This document shows positions 49,303 to 56,495 of a stretch of DNA of 64,000 nucleotides, piece after piece. Both the position numbers and the translations under genes were made by a program. Source of the stretch: Jeotgalibacillus proteolyticus (GTDB lineage: Bacteria; Bacillota; Bacilli; Bacillales; Jeotgalibacillaceae); the NCBI RefSeq assembly GCF_002926065.1, contig NZ_PREZ01000001.1:310001-374000 (forward strand), read 5' to 3'. The number at the start of each line of letters is the position of its first letter. Position 1 is the stretch's first letter. Under the pieces are notes generated by a model that had not been told where the DNA came from, did no database searches, and was given only the letters and a program-made list of their open reading frames with translations.

Positions 49303-50651
49303 TATTTTTTCTCTCCTTTTAATATGTTTTGTAGTGTTTGTGTATGGTAATTGCCTCGTTTAAATTCCTCGGCATCCATTAGAGCAGTAAATAAAGGAAT
49401 ATTTGATTTTAACCCCTCAATTTTACTATCTTTCATCACTTTTTTTGATTTCTCCAGGCATTCTTCTCTTGACTGAGCATGGATGATAATTTTGGCAATC
49501 ATAGGATCATAAAAAGGTGTAACTTTGTTTCCCTTCTGATAGCCATAATCCACTCTTATTCCTTCACCTGCTGAAACCTCCATTTCACTCAGCAGCCCCG
49601 GTGACGGGATAAAGGTAAATGGATCTTCAGCATACACCCGGTACTCAATCGCATGACCTTGTTCTGTAATCTCGTGCTGATCTTGAATTGGAAGCGGCAG
49701 CCCCTGTGCTGTATTAATCTGCCACTCGACTAAATCAATTCCAGTGATCATTTCTGTTACAGGATGTTCAACCTGAAGTCTGGTATTCATTTCAAGAAAG
49801 TAAGCATTTTCTTCTTCATCGACAATCATTTCAATCGTACCTGCATTTTTATATCCCACTGATTCAGCAGCTAAAACTGCGATTTCAAGAATATTCTCTC
49901 TTGCTGACTGAGAGAGGTTTGGGGACGGGGCTTCTTCAATAATTTTTTGGTTTCTTCTTTGCATCGAACAATTTCGTTCAAAAAGATGAAATACATTTCC
50001 ATTCGTGTCTCCAAAGATCTGTACTTCAATATGTCTTGCATTTGCTATGTATTTCTCAATAAACAAACTTCCTGATCCAAAGTATGCCTGCGACCGCTTT
50101 TTTGTTGACTCAAAATGCTGAGTGAGCGCTTGCTCATTATCGCAGCGCACCATTCCGACACCCCCGCCTCCGTTGCTCGCTTTAAGCATGACCGGGTAGC
50201 CTGCCTCACTTGCAAAAAGCTTTGCTGCCTCAAGATCGGCGGATTCGTTTTCCTGCCCGGGAACAACCGGGACTCCTGCTTCAATCATTGTCTTTCGTGC
50301 TTTAATTTTGTCACCCATAGATTCAATAATGGCTGGGGAAGGACCAATAAAAATAATTCCTGCTTCTTCTACCATTCTGGCAAACTGGGCATTTTCTGAT
50401 AACAGACCGTAGCCGGGATGAATGGCGTCTGCTTTTTCCTTTTTTGCTATTTCTAAAATCTCGTTCATTTTAAGATAAGATTGAGATACTTGCGGCGGAC
50501 CGATTAAATACGCCTTATCCGCTTCTTTTATATAAGGAAGTTCAGCATCAGCTTCTGAATAAACAACCACAGTTTGAATTTTCATCTTTTTACAGGTTCG
50601 GATAATGCGCAGTGCAATTTCCCCCCTGTTTGCTATTAAAAGCTTTTTCAT
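49302..50651 (-). CDS. Biotin carboxylase subunit of an acyl-CoA carboxylase
   Basis: ATP-grasp enzyme of 449 residues. Motifs: KKLLIANRGEIALRIIRTCKK at the N-terminus, ATP loop KASNGGGGVGM (about 158-168), biotin carboxylase signature FLEMNTRLQVEHPVTE (about 282-297). A second copy for fatty-acid synthesis presumably exists elsewhere (accC), so no symbol is given. The ATG at 50651 lies about seven bases after AAAGGGG and was preferred to two upstream ATGs. A cre-like site lies about 60 bp upstream. Confidence 0.92.
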   Translation of the reverse strand: MKKLLIANRGEIALRIIRTCKKMKIQTVVVYSEADAELPYIKEADKAYLIGPPQVSQSYLKMNEILEIAKKEKADAIHPGYGLLSENAQFARMVEEAGIIFIGPSPAIIESMGDKIKARKTMIEAGVPVVPGQENESADLEAAKLFASEAGYPVMLKASNGGGGVGMVRCDNEQALTQHFESTKKRSQAYFGSGSLFIEKYIANARHIEVQIFGDTNGNVFHLFERNCSMQRRNQKIIEEAPSPNLSQSARENILEIAVLAAESVGYKNAGTIEMIVDEEENAYFLEMNTRLQVEHPVTEMITGIDLVEWQINTAQGLPLPIQDQHEITEQGHAIEYRVYAEDPFTFIPSPGLLSEMEVSAGEGIRVDYGYQKGNKVTPFYDPMIAKIIIHAQSREECLEKSKKVMKDSKIEGLKSNIPLFTALMDAEEFKRGNYHTQTLQNILKGEKK

Positions 50652-50709
50652 TCCCATACCCCTTTCCATCTATCTCCTATATATTAATTTAATCCTATCC
50701 CCATTACAT

Positions 50710-50723
50710 TGTAAACGCTTTCT
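50710..50723 (+). promoter_or_regulatory. Catabolite-responsive element (cre)
   Basis: TGTAAACGCTTTCT matches the cre consensus TGWAANCGNTNWCA at every defined position except the last. It lies in the 190-bp divergent region between the carboxylase cassette (minus) and ylbP (plus), closer to the cassette. CcpA repression of an acyl-CoA catabolic gene set would be in keeping with known cre targets. Confidence 0.65.
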
Positions 50724-50840
50724 GTGTAAATGTGCAGAATTTTTTATCTTGTTATATAATAGGAATAACAACCGCATAAAATGTTTTTATAATAAATGAA
50801 AGGCATTTTTGGGTGAATAGTATGTTAGGAGTGTTGCGGG

Positions 50841-51314
50841 ATGGGATTTAAAGTGGAAAATTTAAAGGTAAACTACAAAACACTTGAAGAATTTAATAAG
50901 TTCCGGGAGGTAGGTCTGCAGGAGCTTTCCATGAAAGAAGAGCTTGAATCAAATATGGTTGAAAATGAAAGCGAATCCCCTTTCTATGGCATTTATCTTG
51001 GAAATAAGTTAATTGCCAGAATGAATCTTTATCGGAGAGATTCACGCTTTGACCTTTACTTTGAGCCTGCCCAGGATTATTTAGAGCTGTGGAAGCTTGA
51101 AGTTCTGCCGGATTACCAGAAAAAAGGGTACGGAGCTCAAATGGTGGAGTTTGCAAAAAGCTTTGGTCTCCCTATTAAAACAAATCCAAGAGTCCAGTCT
51201 CATGATTTTTGGGAGAAAATGGGCTTTGAAAAAGTAACATATGATATGGAAAGGGACCGTGGCGAAAATCCGCTCGTGTGGTACCCTGAAGGTGTTACAG
51301 AACAAAAACATTAA
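50841..51314 (+). CDS. ylbP: GNAT family N-acetyltransferase YlbP
   Basis: The 157-residue protein has the acetyl-CoA-binding motif A region (WKLEVLPDYQKKGYGAQMVEFAKS, about 84-107) and an FWEKMGFEKV motif B. B. subtilis YlbP is a putative acetyltransferase of unknown substrate. Start ATG with TTAGGAG upstream. It is transcribed alone on plus, divergent from the carboxylase cassette and convergent with gerR. Confidence 0.9.
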   Translation: MGFKVENLKVNYKTLEEFNKFREVGLQELSMKEELESNMVENESESPFYGIYLGNKLIARMNLYRRDSRFDLYFEPAQDYLELWKLEVLPDYQKKGYGAQMVEFAKSFGLPIKTNPRVQSHDFWEKMGFEKVTYDMERDRGENPLVWYPEGVTEQKH

Positions 51315-51322
51315 GTAAAAGT

Positions 51323-51353
51323 AAAATGATCCCACCTTCGGGATCATTTTTTT
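51323..51353 (+). terminator. ylbP terminator
   Basis: AAATGATCCC pairs with GGGATCATTT around a small loop and is followed by TTTT. Confidence 0.9.
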
Positions 51354-51358
51354 ACATA

Positions 51359-51403
51359 AAAAACCCGGATAATGGTCAAGGTAAACCGCCATCCGGGTTT
51401 TAT
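51359..51403 (-). terminator. gerR terminator
   Basis: Minus strand AAAACCCGGAT pairs with ATCCGGGTTTT, followed by TT. It is separate from, and back to back with, the ylbP terminator. Confidence 0.85.
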
Positions 51404-51417
51404 GAATGATCCGCCAC

Positions 51418-52035
51418 TTATATATCCACTGCTTCCCCTTGCTCAGCTCTTGAATTGCTTCTGTTCATCCGAAAAAGGTTACCATTAGGCTCCATTTTAA
51501 ATACTGGCGCTTCTGTATAAGTTTCTTCTTTTCCCTCTGCAACACCGAGCTTCCTTGCCTTTTCAATAAGATAAAGCAGTGCACGGTAATCTTCCTCAAG
51601 CCCCTGAATCTTCGTTTCTAGCTTTTCTTTTTCTCTTAAAGCGGTTTCTAACGAATGACTTGCAGCCTGATATTTTTCCTTCCAATCAGCATTTTGATCA
51701 TAGGAGGACAACCGTTCGATCCATTTTGATAGCTGCTTCGTCATTTCATCTGCCGACCATTCAAGCGGAGAGTTGTTAATAACTTTTGGCTGGGCGGAGG
51801 CTGCTTTTCTGCTGGCATATCTTTCTTTTTTTGCCTGGTCGATCTGCTGCTGACATTCCTTGCGGATGCAAGAGTTCCATCTGAACCCGCATGCAGCAGC
51901 TGTTCTGTTAACTTTTTGAGCTATTTCCTCAAAAGCCCTTAATTGCGTGCTGCCATTTCTGATATGAGAAAGCACAGCCTCCTCTAACCACTTGTCTTCT
52001 TCTCTTGTCCAGCCATCCTGTCTAAGTTTTGTCAT
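51418..52035 (-). CDS. gerR: RsfA/GerR family sporulation transcription factor
   Basis: The 205-residue protein has an N-terminal Myb/SANT-like DNA-binding domain (GWTREEDKWLEEAVLSHIRNG with FRWNSCIRKECQQ, about 8-68), a basic hinge, and a coiled coil (about 125-168). Corresponds by position to B. subtilis ylbO, renamed gerR, a SigE-dependent mother-cell regulator; the paralogue RsfA works in the forespore, so the name is by synteny. Start ATG with AGGGGG upstream. Confidence 0.87.
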   Translation of the reverse strand: MTKLRQDGWTREEDKWLEEAVLSHIRNGSTQLRAFEEIAQKVNRTAAACGFRWNSCIRKECQQQIDQAKKERYASRKAASAQPKVINNSPLEWSADEMTKQLSKWIERLSSYDQNADWKEKYQAASHSLETALREKEKLETKIQGLEEDYRALLYLIEKARKLGVAEGKEETYTEAPVFKMEPNGNLFRMNRSNSRAEQGEAVDI

Positions 52036-52099
52036 CCCATAACCCCCTAGTATTATGAATCTACTTTTAGTCTATGCATTTACACTAGAAAATAGACAC

Positions 52100-52133
52100 A
52101 AAAAAACACGAAATTTTAAGATTTCGTGTTTTT
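52100..52133 (-). terminator. Terminator at the end of the enoyl-CoA hydratase gene
   Basis: Minus strand AAAACACGAAAT pairs perfectly with ATTTCGTGTTTT around CTTAAA, then T residues follow. The gene's last codons and stop lie inside the stem and loop. Confidence 0.9.
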
Positions 52134-52892
52134 ACGAGAAGAAGAATTCAAGAATCCTTCAACCGCCTCATGATGCTCGGGTTTTTCCCAAAGTTTTGAA
52201 CAGGCTAAAATCTCTAATCTGATTCTTTCCTGCAAGTCTCCCCGCTTCCATTTTTCAATTAATATTTGCTTGTACGCAACCAGTACATGAACATTTTTCA
52301 AAAGAATCGGTTCGAGCAGATTGGTTACATCATTAAATGTATGGCCTGGAACAATATGATCGATGAATCCTTTATCATGGAGCTCCTCGGTTTTGTATAA
52401 TCCTGCAGTAGTCAATAAAAGAAGTGCCTGTGAAGGAACCAATCTTTCATAAAGTAATGTACCGCCTCCCCATCCGGTCGTAATAGCCAGATTTCCCTGG
52501 ATAAATCCGAGCTTACTATTTGGTCTGGCTATTCGAAAATCACATGCCGCTGCAATTTCACACCCTCCGCCAATCGCTGTGCCGTTAATTAGAGCTACAG
52601 TTATTTTAGGAAGTGTAGATAGATCGTACAGAATTCCTCCCATTTTAGAAAGCATTTCATAAGCCTCAGATTGAGATTTCAATCCGTGAAAAGCCTGTAG
52701 ATCGCCTCCTGAACAAAATGACTGGGTTCCTGCGCCTGTAATCACCAGCACTTTAATTTCATCATTTGTCCTCGCTTGCTCCAATGCTTCTTTCAAACCG
52801 TCCATAACCTCATAATTAATCGCATTCCTTTTTTCAGGACGGTCAATCTTAAACAGCAGCACAGATTCCAGCTGCTCAATCTTATAATCCAT
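52116..52892 (-). CDS. Enoyl-CoA hydratase/isomerase family protein
   Basis: Crotonase-fold protein of 258 residues. Oxyanion-hole motifs FCSGGDLQAF (about 60-69) and AIGGGCEIAAACDFRIA (about 106-122) are present. The catalytic-Glu region reads GWGGGTLLYERL, so hydratase, isomerase or decarboxylase activity cannot be decided. The ATG at 52892 was chosen over TTG 52901. It is transcribed alone; its promoter region abuts the repeat array. The B. subtilis segment between ylbO and rpmF lacks this gene as far as I recall. Confidence 0.88.
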   Translation of the reverse strand: MDYKIEQLESVLLFKIDRPEKRNAINYEVMDGLKEALEQARTNDEIKVLVITGAGTQSFCSGGDLQAFHGLKSQSEAYEMLSKMGGILYDLSTLPKITVALINGTAIGGGCEIAAACDFRIARPNSKLGFIQGNLAITTGWGGGTLLYERLVPSQALLLLTTAGLYKTEELHDKGFIDHIVPGHTFNDVTNLLEPILLKNVHVLVAYKQILIEKWKRGDLQERIRLEILACSKLWEKPEHHEAVEGFLNSSSRKNTKS

Positions 52893-52907
52893 CAAAAGCA
52901 AATCCCC

Positions 52908-52935
52908 CCTGTAGCAAGCTAGTCAAAACGATTGT
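52908..52935 (-). promoter_or_regulatory. Candidate extended -10 of the enoyl-CoA hydratase gene
   Basis: Minus strand TGTTACAAT, an extended -10 type sequence, lies in the 44-bp unique segment between the gene and the first repeat unit. The -35 position would fall in the TTTCCGCTTTTAG edge of repeat unit A1. Confidence 0.4.
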
Positions 52936-52944
52936 AACATAAAA

Positions 52945-53312
52945 CTAAAAGCGGAAACGGGCGGTTAGGGGTGAAAAGCATAAGGCAGCCCGCACAGATA
53001 GGCGCTCTTTGTCTATGGGGCGGGATGACTTATGACTCGAGCCCCTGCCCGTTGCAGCTGGATATAACTAAAAGCGGAAGGCGCTCGTTCAGCTCCGACA
53101 AGCATAAGACGACCTGCGCAAGTAGGCGCTTTTTGCCTACTGGGCAGGGTGGCTTATGACTCGAGGAGCTAGCGCCTGGAGCTGGATAAACTAAAAGCGA
53201 AAACGGGCGTTTAGCTCCGACAGACGTAAGACGATCAGCCAATCAGGCGCTCTTTGCCTGAATGGATGAGTGGCTTACGATCCGAGGAGCTGCCCGTTGC
53301 AGCTGGATACCA
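52945..53312 (+). repeat. Higher-order repeat copy 1 (units A1, B1, C1)
   Basis: A1 52945-53067, B1 53068-53190, C1 53191-53312. Apical stems are ATAG(G/A)C in A1 (here with a mismatch), GTAGGC/GCCTAC in B1 and CAGGC/GCCTG in C1. The right arm of C1 no longer matches its left arm; it reads GAGTGGCTTACG, mixing B-like GTGGCTTA with C-type ends. Confidence 0.88.
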
Positions 53313-53680
53313 TTAAAAGCGGAAACGGGCGGTTAGGGGCGAAAAGCATAAGACAGCCCGCACAGATAGGCGCTCTTTGCCTATTGGGCGGGATGACTTA
53401 TGACTCGAGCCCCTGCCCGTTGCAGCTGGATATAACTAAAAGCGGAAGGCGCTCGTTCAGCTCCGACAAACATAAGACGACCTGCACAAGTAGGCGCTTT
53501 TTGCCTACTGGGCAGGGTGGCTTATGACTCGAGGAGCTAGCGCCTGGAGCTGGATAAACTAAAAGCGGAAACGGGCGGTTAGCTCCGACAGACGTAAGAC
53601 GATCAGCCAATCAGGCGCTCTTTGCCTGAATGGCTGATCGTCTTACGATCCGAGGAGCTGCCCGTTGCAGCTGGATACCA
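53313..53680 (+). repeat. Higher-order repeat copy 2 (units A2, B2, C2)
   Basis: A2 53313-53435, B2 53436-53558, C2 53559-53680, nearly identical to copy 1. A2 has a perfect ATAGGC/GCCTAT apical stem. C2 is almost a perfect palindrome: the 24-nt arms beginning CGTAAGACGATCAGCCA and ending TGGCTGATCGTCTTACG differ at one position only. Confidence 0.9.
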
Positions 53681-53927
53681 TTAAAAGCGGAAACGGGCGG
53701 TTAGGGGTGAAAAGCATAAGGCAGCCCGCACAGATAGGCGCTCTTTGTCTATTGGGCGGGATGACTTATGACTCGAGCCCCTGCCCGTTGCAGCTGGATA
53801 TAACTAAAAGCGGAAGGCGCTCGTTCAGCTCCGACAAGCATAAGACGACCTGCACAAGTAGGCGCTTTTTGCCTACTGGGCAGGGTGGCTTATGACTCGA
53901 GGAGCTAGCGCCTGGAGCTGGATATCA
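53681..53927 (+). repeat. Higher-order repeat copy 3, partial (units A3, B3)
   Basis: A3 53681-53803 and B3 53804-53927. A3 shares with A1, against A2, the variants GGGGTGAAAAGCATAAGG and TGTCTAT, so copies 1 and 3 are closer to each other in this unit. Unit C is missing and unit D follows. Confidence 0.88.
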
Positions 53928-54050
53928 CTAATAGCGGAAGCAGGCGTTTAGGGGCGACAAGTTTAAGACGCAGTGGAATGATGGCGCTCTTTGCCATCAA
54001 GCCACTGCGCCTTAAAACCTCGAGCCCCTGCCTGCTGGAGCTGGATACCA
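53928..54050 (+). repeat. Divergent repeat unit D
   Basis: It has the same outer edges and GCTCTTT loop, but different stems: GATGGC/GCCATC at the apex and GACGCAGTGG/CCACTGCGCC in the middle. Both arms changed together relative to A, B and C, so pairing is kept. Confidence 0.85.
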
Positions 54051-54090
54051 CTAAAAACGGAAACGGTGTTTAGGGGCGACCAGCATAAAG
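54051..54090 (+). repeat. Truncated repeat unit E
   Basis: The left edge (CTAAAAACGGAAACGGTGTT, then TAGGGGCGACCAGCATAAAG) is recognisable, then similarity stops about 10 bp before the rpmF terminator. No right arm is present. Confidence 0.7.
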
Positions 54091-54097
54091 ATAAGCA

Positions 54098-54145
54098 CAA
54101 TAAAAAACCCGCATAGAGCCATGGCCTCTAATGCAGGTTTTTTAC
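54098..54145. terminator. rpmF terminator (bidirectional stem)
   Basis: AAAACCCGCATAGAG pairs with CTCTAATGCAGGTTTT (minor mismatches), with T-runs in both directions. It ends the ylbN-rpmF transcript on minus and would also stop plus-strand transcripts leaving the repeat array. Confidence 0.88.
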
Positions 54146-54163
54146 CGAACTTAATAAGTTCAA

Positions 54164-54337
54164 TTATTTGTTTACTACTTCCTTGCCCTTATATTGTCCG
54201 CACGCTTTACACACGCGGTGAGAAAGCTTCATTTCTCCGCAGTTAGAGCATTCTACCATACCTGGCACTGACAATTTGAAATGCGTACGACGCTTTCTCT
54301 TTGCAGTTTTGGATGTTCTTCTAAATGGTACCGCCAT
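54164..54337 (-). CDS. rpmF: 50S ribosomal protein L32
   Basis: The 57-residue protein begins [19 protein letters not shown]. It is the zinc-containing form: two CxxC pairs ([18 protein letters not shown], about 30-47). The ATG at 54337 follows GGAGGTGGGAAAC; the GTG three codons upstream overlaps that site. Downstream of ylbN in a two-gene transcript, a widely conserved pairing of a DUF177 gene with rpmF. Confidence 0.97.
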   Translation of the reverse strand: MAVPFRRTSKTAKRKRRTHFKLSVPGMVECSNCGEMKLSHRVCKACGQYKGKEVVNK

Positions 54338-54396
54338 GTTTCCCACCTCCTTATAGAGAGTGATTGTAAAATGAACGTTCAGTGAAGGTTCATGTT

Positions 54397-54951
54397 TTAC
54401 GTATTTTTCTTTTCGTCAAAAAACTTCGCAAGATCAGCTAAACGGGGATCCGTTTTGGGCTGCTCTTCCTGTTCCTGTTCTCTTTCACGTTCAAGCTCTT
54501 CTTCTGACAATACTTCCCAGCCTTTGCCGTTCAGCATGCCTTCTTCTTCCATTGCTTTATCGCTAAATACTTGTAATGGAACCTGCAGAATAAGAATTTC
54601 CTCAATAATTGGTTCAAGATTAATTACATCACCTTCAATAAGGTGAGTTTCATCTTCGAAGCCCTCTTCCGTTACATAGGAAGAATTGAGCAGAAAGGTC
54701 TCGGTCGTATCAAGGGATACCGGATATGGAACATCAACTAGCGTTCTTGCACAAGGAAGAGTTAATGTCGCTTCAATGTGTAAGTGAAACGTGATCTTAG
54801 CAGAGCTGATATCTGCCCGGCCTGTAAGCTTTACAGGACTGACATCTCTGATCTCTGAATCGCGCTCAGGCAATTTTTTCAGTTCAATCGTTTCATTTAT
54901 TTGGAACGCTTCGTTACGAAATTTTTGTAATTGAATGATTGACCATTTCAT
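54397..54951 (-). CDS. ylbN: YceD/DUF177 family protein YlbN
   Basis: The 184-residue protein has the YceD motifs [33 protein letters not shown] (about 41-73) and [22 protein letters not shown] (about 120-141). In other organisms YceD-type proteins are linked to rRNA/ribosome assembly; the role is not established here. Start ATG with GAGGTGATGACAT upstream. It is always next to rpmF, with shared promoter and terminator. Confidence 0.93.
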   Translation of the reverse strand: MKWSIIQLQKFRNEAFQINETIELKKLPERDSEIRDVSPVKLTGRADISSAKITFHLHIEATLTLPCARTLVDVPYPVSLDTTETFLLNSSYVTEEGFEDETHLIEGDVINLEPIIEEILILQVPLQVFSDKAMEEEGMLNGKGWEVLSEEELEREREQEQEEQPKTDPRLADLAKFFDEKKNT

Positions 54952-54978
54952 ATGTCATCACCTCAAGGCACAAAGTTG

Positions 54979-55007
54979 ATTATATTCCCTTGTATAGGGA
55001 ATGTCAA
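54979..55007 (-). promoter_or_regulatory. Consensus SigA promoter of ylbN-rpmF with a palindromic spacer
   Basis: Minus strand TTGACA (55002-55007), 17-bp spacer, TATAAT (54979-54984): a perfect match to consensus. The spacer reads TTCCCTATACAAGGGAA, an inverted repeat with 6-bp arms spanning exactly the space between the hexamers. A promoter this strong with an operator-like spacer suggests repression; no known regulator is recognised. Confidence 0.88.
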
Positions 55008-55125
55008 GATTTTTTCTTTACAAGCTATTATTAATAATTAACTTGTCCATTATACATCCAAATGACTCACTCATTGAAAAAAATGTGATTGAACAACAGC
55101 TGTATTCAGGTACAAAATCATTACT

Positions 55126-55156
55126 AAATAAAAAGATCGATGCTTCCACCCATCGA
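55126..55156 (-). terminator. Terminator-like hairpin upstream of the ylbN promoter
   Basis: Minus strand TCGATG pairs with CATCGA around an 8-nt loop and is followed by TCTTTTTATTT. No minus-strand gene ends here; it would stop antisense transcripts coming from tmcAL or mark an unseen small transcript. Confidence 0.5.
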
Positions 55157-55234
55157 CTTCAAATGCTATTATAACCTAAATGAACCTTTGCTTAAAGGGA
55201 AAAATACTCTCGAGGGTAAGGATGTGGAGATATT

Positions 55235-56446
55235 TTGAAAGCAGCAGGTATTGTAGTAGAATATAACCCTTTTCATAACGGACATTTACTGCATGTGAAC
55301 GAAACAAAAAAAGTAACCGGCGCAGATATTGTCATTGCTGTTATGAGCGGACCTTTTCTGCAGCGCGGGGAGCCTGCCCTGGTCTCCAAATGGGCAAGGA
55401 CGAAGATGGCATTAGCTTCAGGTGTCGATATTGTCATCGAGCTGCCTTTTTGTTTTGCCGTTCAACACGCGACTCATTTCGCCTCAGGTGCTGTCAGACT
55501 CTTAGACGCAATTGGCTGCGATACTTTATGTTTCGGAAGCGAGGATGGAACAGTCGCTCCCTTCATCAATATGGTCGCCTGGAAAAATAATAATGAGCAA
55601 CTATTAAATGAAAAAATCAAACAGCTTAGCAAAGACGGTCTCAGCTACCCGACAGCAACTGCAAAAAGCTATGATTTATTAGCGGATAACCAAGGTAGTG
55701 CGTTAGATTTATCTCAGCCCAATAACATGCTCGGTTTTCAATATATTGAAGCTATACATAAATATGCTCCAGGCATTACACCTTTCACGATAAAACGCCA
55801 GGCTTCAGGCTACCATCAGGCTGAGCTTCACCAGGAGAAAATCTCAAGTGCAACAAGTATTAGAAAAGCGATTTATGAAGACGGTATTACATCTGTTTCT
55901 GGCCATGTTCCGCCTGAGACCTATAGTGGACTTCTGCAGTACTATAACCACGTAAAACAATATCACTCATGGGAAGACTATTGGGCTTTGCTTCAATACA
56001 GCATCCTTTCTCAATCTCCTGAAGAGCTGAGAACGTACTATGAAATGGAAGAAGGAATTGAATACCGGCTGATAGATGCAGCCAGAAAAGCCGACTCATT
56101 CACTTCCTTTATGGAGGCTGTAAAAACGAAAAGATATACATGGACCAGGCTGCAGCGAATCTTCACCCACCTTATCAATCATACTAAAAAGGAAGATTTT
56201 TCAGGTAACACCGCCCCTGCTTACCTCCGCCTCCTTGGTATGAGCCAGCCGGGAAGAAGCTACCTGCAGCGAAGGAAAAAAGAGTTTGGACTCCCTCTTA
56301 TTAGCCGGGTCGGGAGAAATGATGAACAGCTGCTATCCATGGATCTTAAAGCAGGAAGAGTATACGCTATGGGTGTTACGAATAAAGCAGCCAGAAGCTC
56401 CCTTCTTCTTGCAGACTATACGAACCCGCCTATTATTCAGCTTTAG
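55235..56446 (+). CDS. tmcAL: tRNA(Met) cytidine acetate ligase TmcAL
   Basis: B. subtilis YlbM, 403 residues. It uses acetate and ATP to acetylate C34 of elongator tRNA-Met. Nucleotidyltransferase motifs: VVEYNPFHNGHLLHV (about 7-21, HIGH-like) and the C-terminal SSATSIRKAI (about 207-216). The start is TTG at 55235 with GTGGAG upstream; an ATG 13 bases earlier is out of frame. Monocistronic, converging on ylbL. Confidence 0.95.
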   Translation: MKAAGIVVEYNPFHNGHLLHVNETKKVTGADIVIAVMSGPFLQRGEPALVSKWARTKMALASGVDIVIELPFCFAVQHATHFASGAVRLLDAIGCDTLCFGSEDGTVAPFINMVAWKNNNEQLLNEKIKQLSKDGLSYPTATAKSYDLLADNQGSALDLSQPNNMLGFQYIEAIHKYAPGITPFTIKRQASGYHQAELHQEKISSATSIRKAIYEDGITSVSGHVPPETYSGLLQYYNHVKQYHSWEDYWALLQYSILSQSPEELRTYYEMEEGIEYRLIDAARKADSFTSFMEAVKTKRYTWTRLQRIFTHLINHTKKEDFSGNTAPAYLRLLGMSQPGRSYLQRRKKEFGLPLISRVGRNDEQLLSMDLKAGRVYAMGVTNKAARSSLLLADYTNPPIIQL

Positions 56447-56459
56447 ACCGCTTCTATTA

Positions 56460-56495
56460 AAGGGCCCCGACTCAATTGAGTCAGGGCTTTTATTA
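56460..56495. terminator. Bidirectional terminator between tmcAL and ylbL
   Basis: GCCCCGACTC pairs with GAGTCAGGGC around AATT, followed by TTTTATT on plus and a T-containing flank on minus. Confidence 0.85.

Larger units (their letters stand above)
52945..54090. repeat. Tandem array of ~123-bp hairpin repeat units in 368-bp higher-order periods
   Basis: The 1.27 kb between the hydratase gene and rpmF is filled by about 9.3 tandem units of 122-124 bp, each opening with CTAAAAGCGG-like sequence and closing with AGCTGGATA. Unit types order as A B C A B C A B D plus a truncated E, so A recurs at exactly 368-bp intervals (52945, 53313, 53681). Each unit is a long imperfect inverted repeat folding around a loop GCTCTTT (types A, C, D) or GCTTTTT (type B). 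I recall similar GC-rich palindromic repeats scattered in Bacillaceae genomes, but no named family. No convincing gene lies inside. Confidence 0.92.

Noticed and set aside
53030-53610. Two near-identical 70-residue minus-strand frames and several plus-strand frames inside the repeat array
   Set aside because: They repeat only because the DNA repeats, have no convincing ribosome site, cross hairpin arms, and resemble no protein family. Treated as by-products of the array.
52945-54090. CRISPR array
   Set aside because: Repeats are directly abutting 123-bp palindromes without unique spacers, and no cas genes are nearby.
52945-54090. Insertion sequence or transposon remnant
   Set aside because: No transposase frame, no terminal inverted repeats around a coding unit, no target-site duplication visible. 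A small mobile palindromic element remains possible and is raised as a finding instead.
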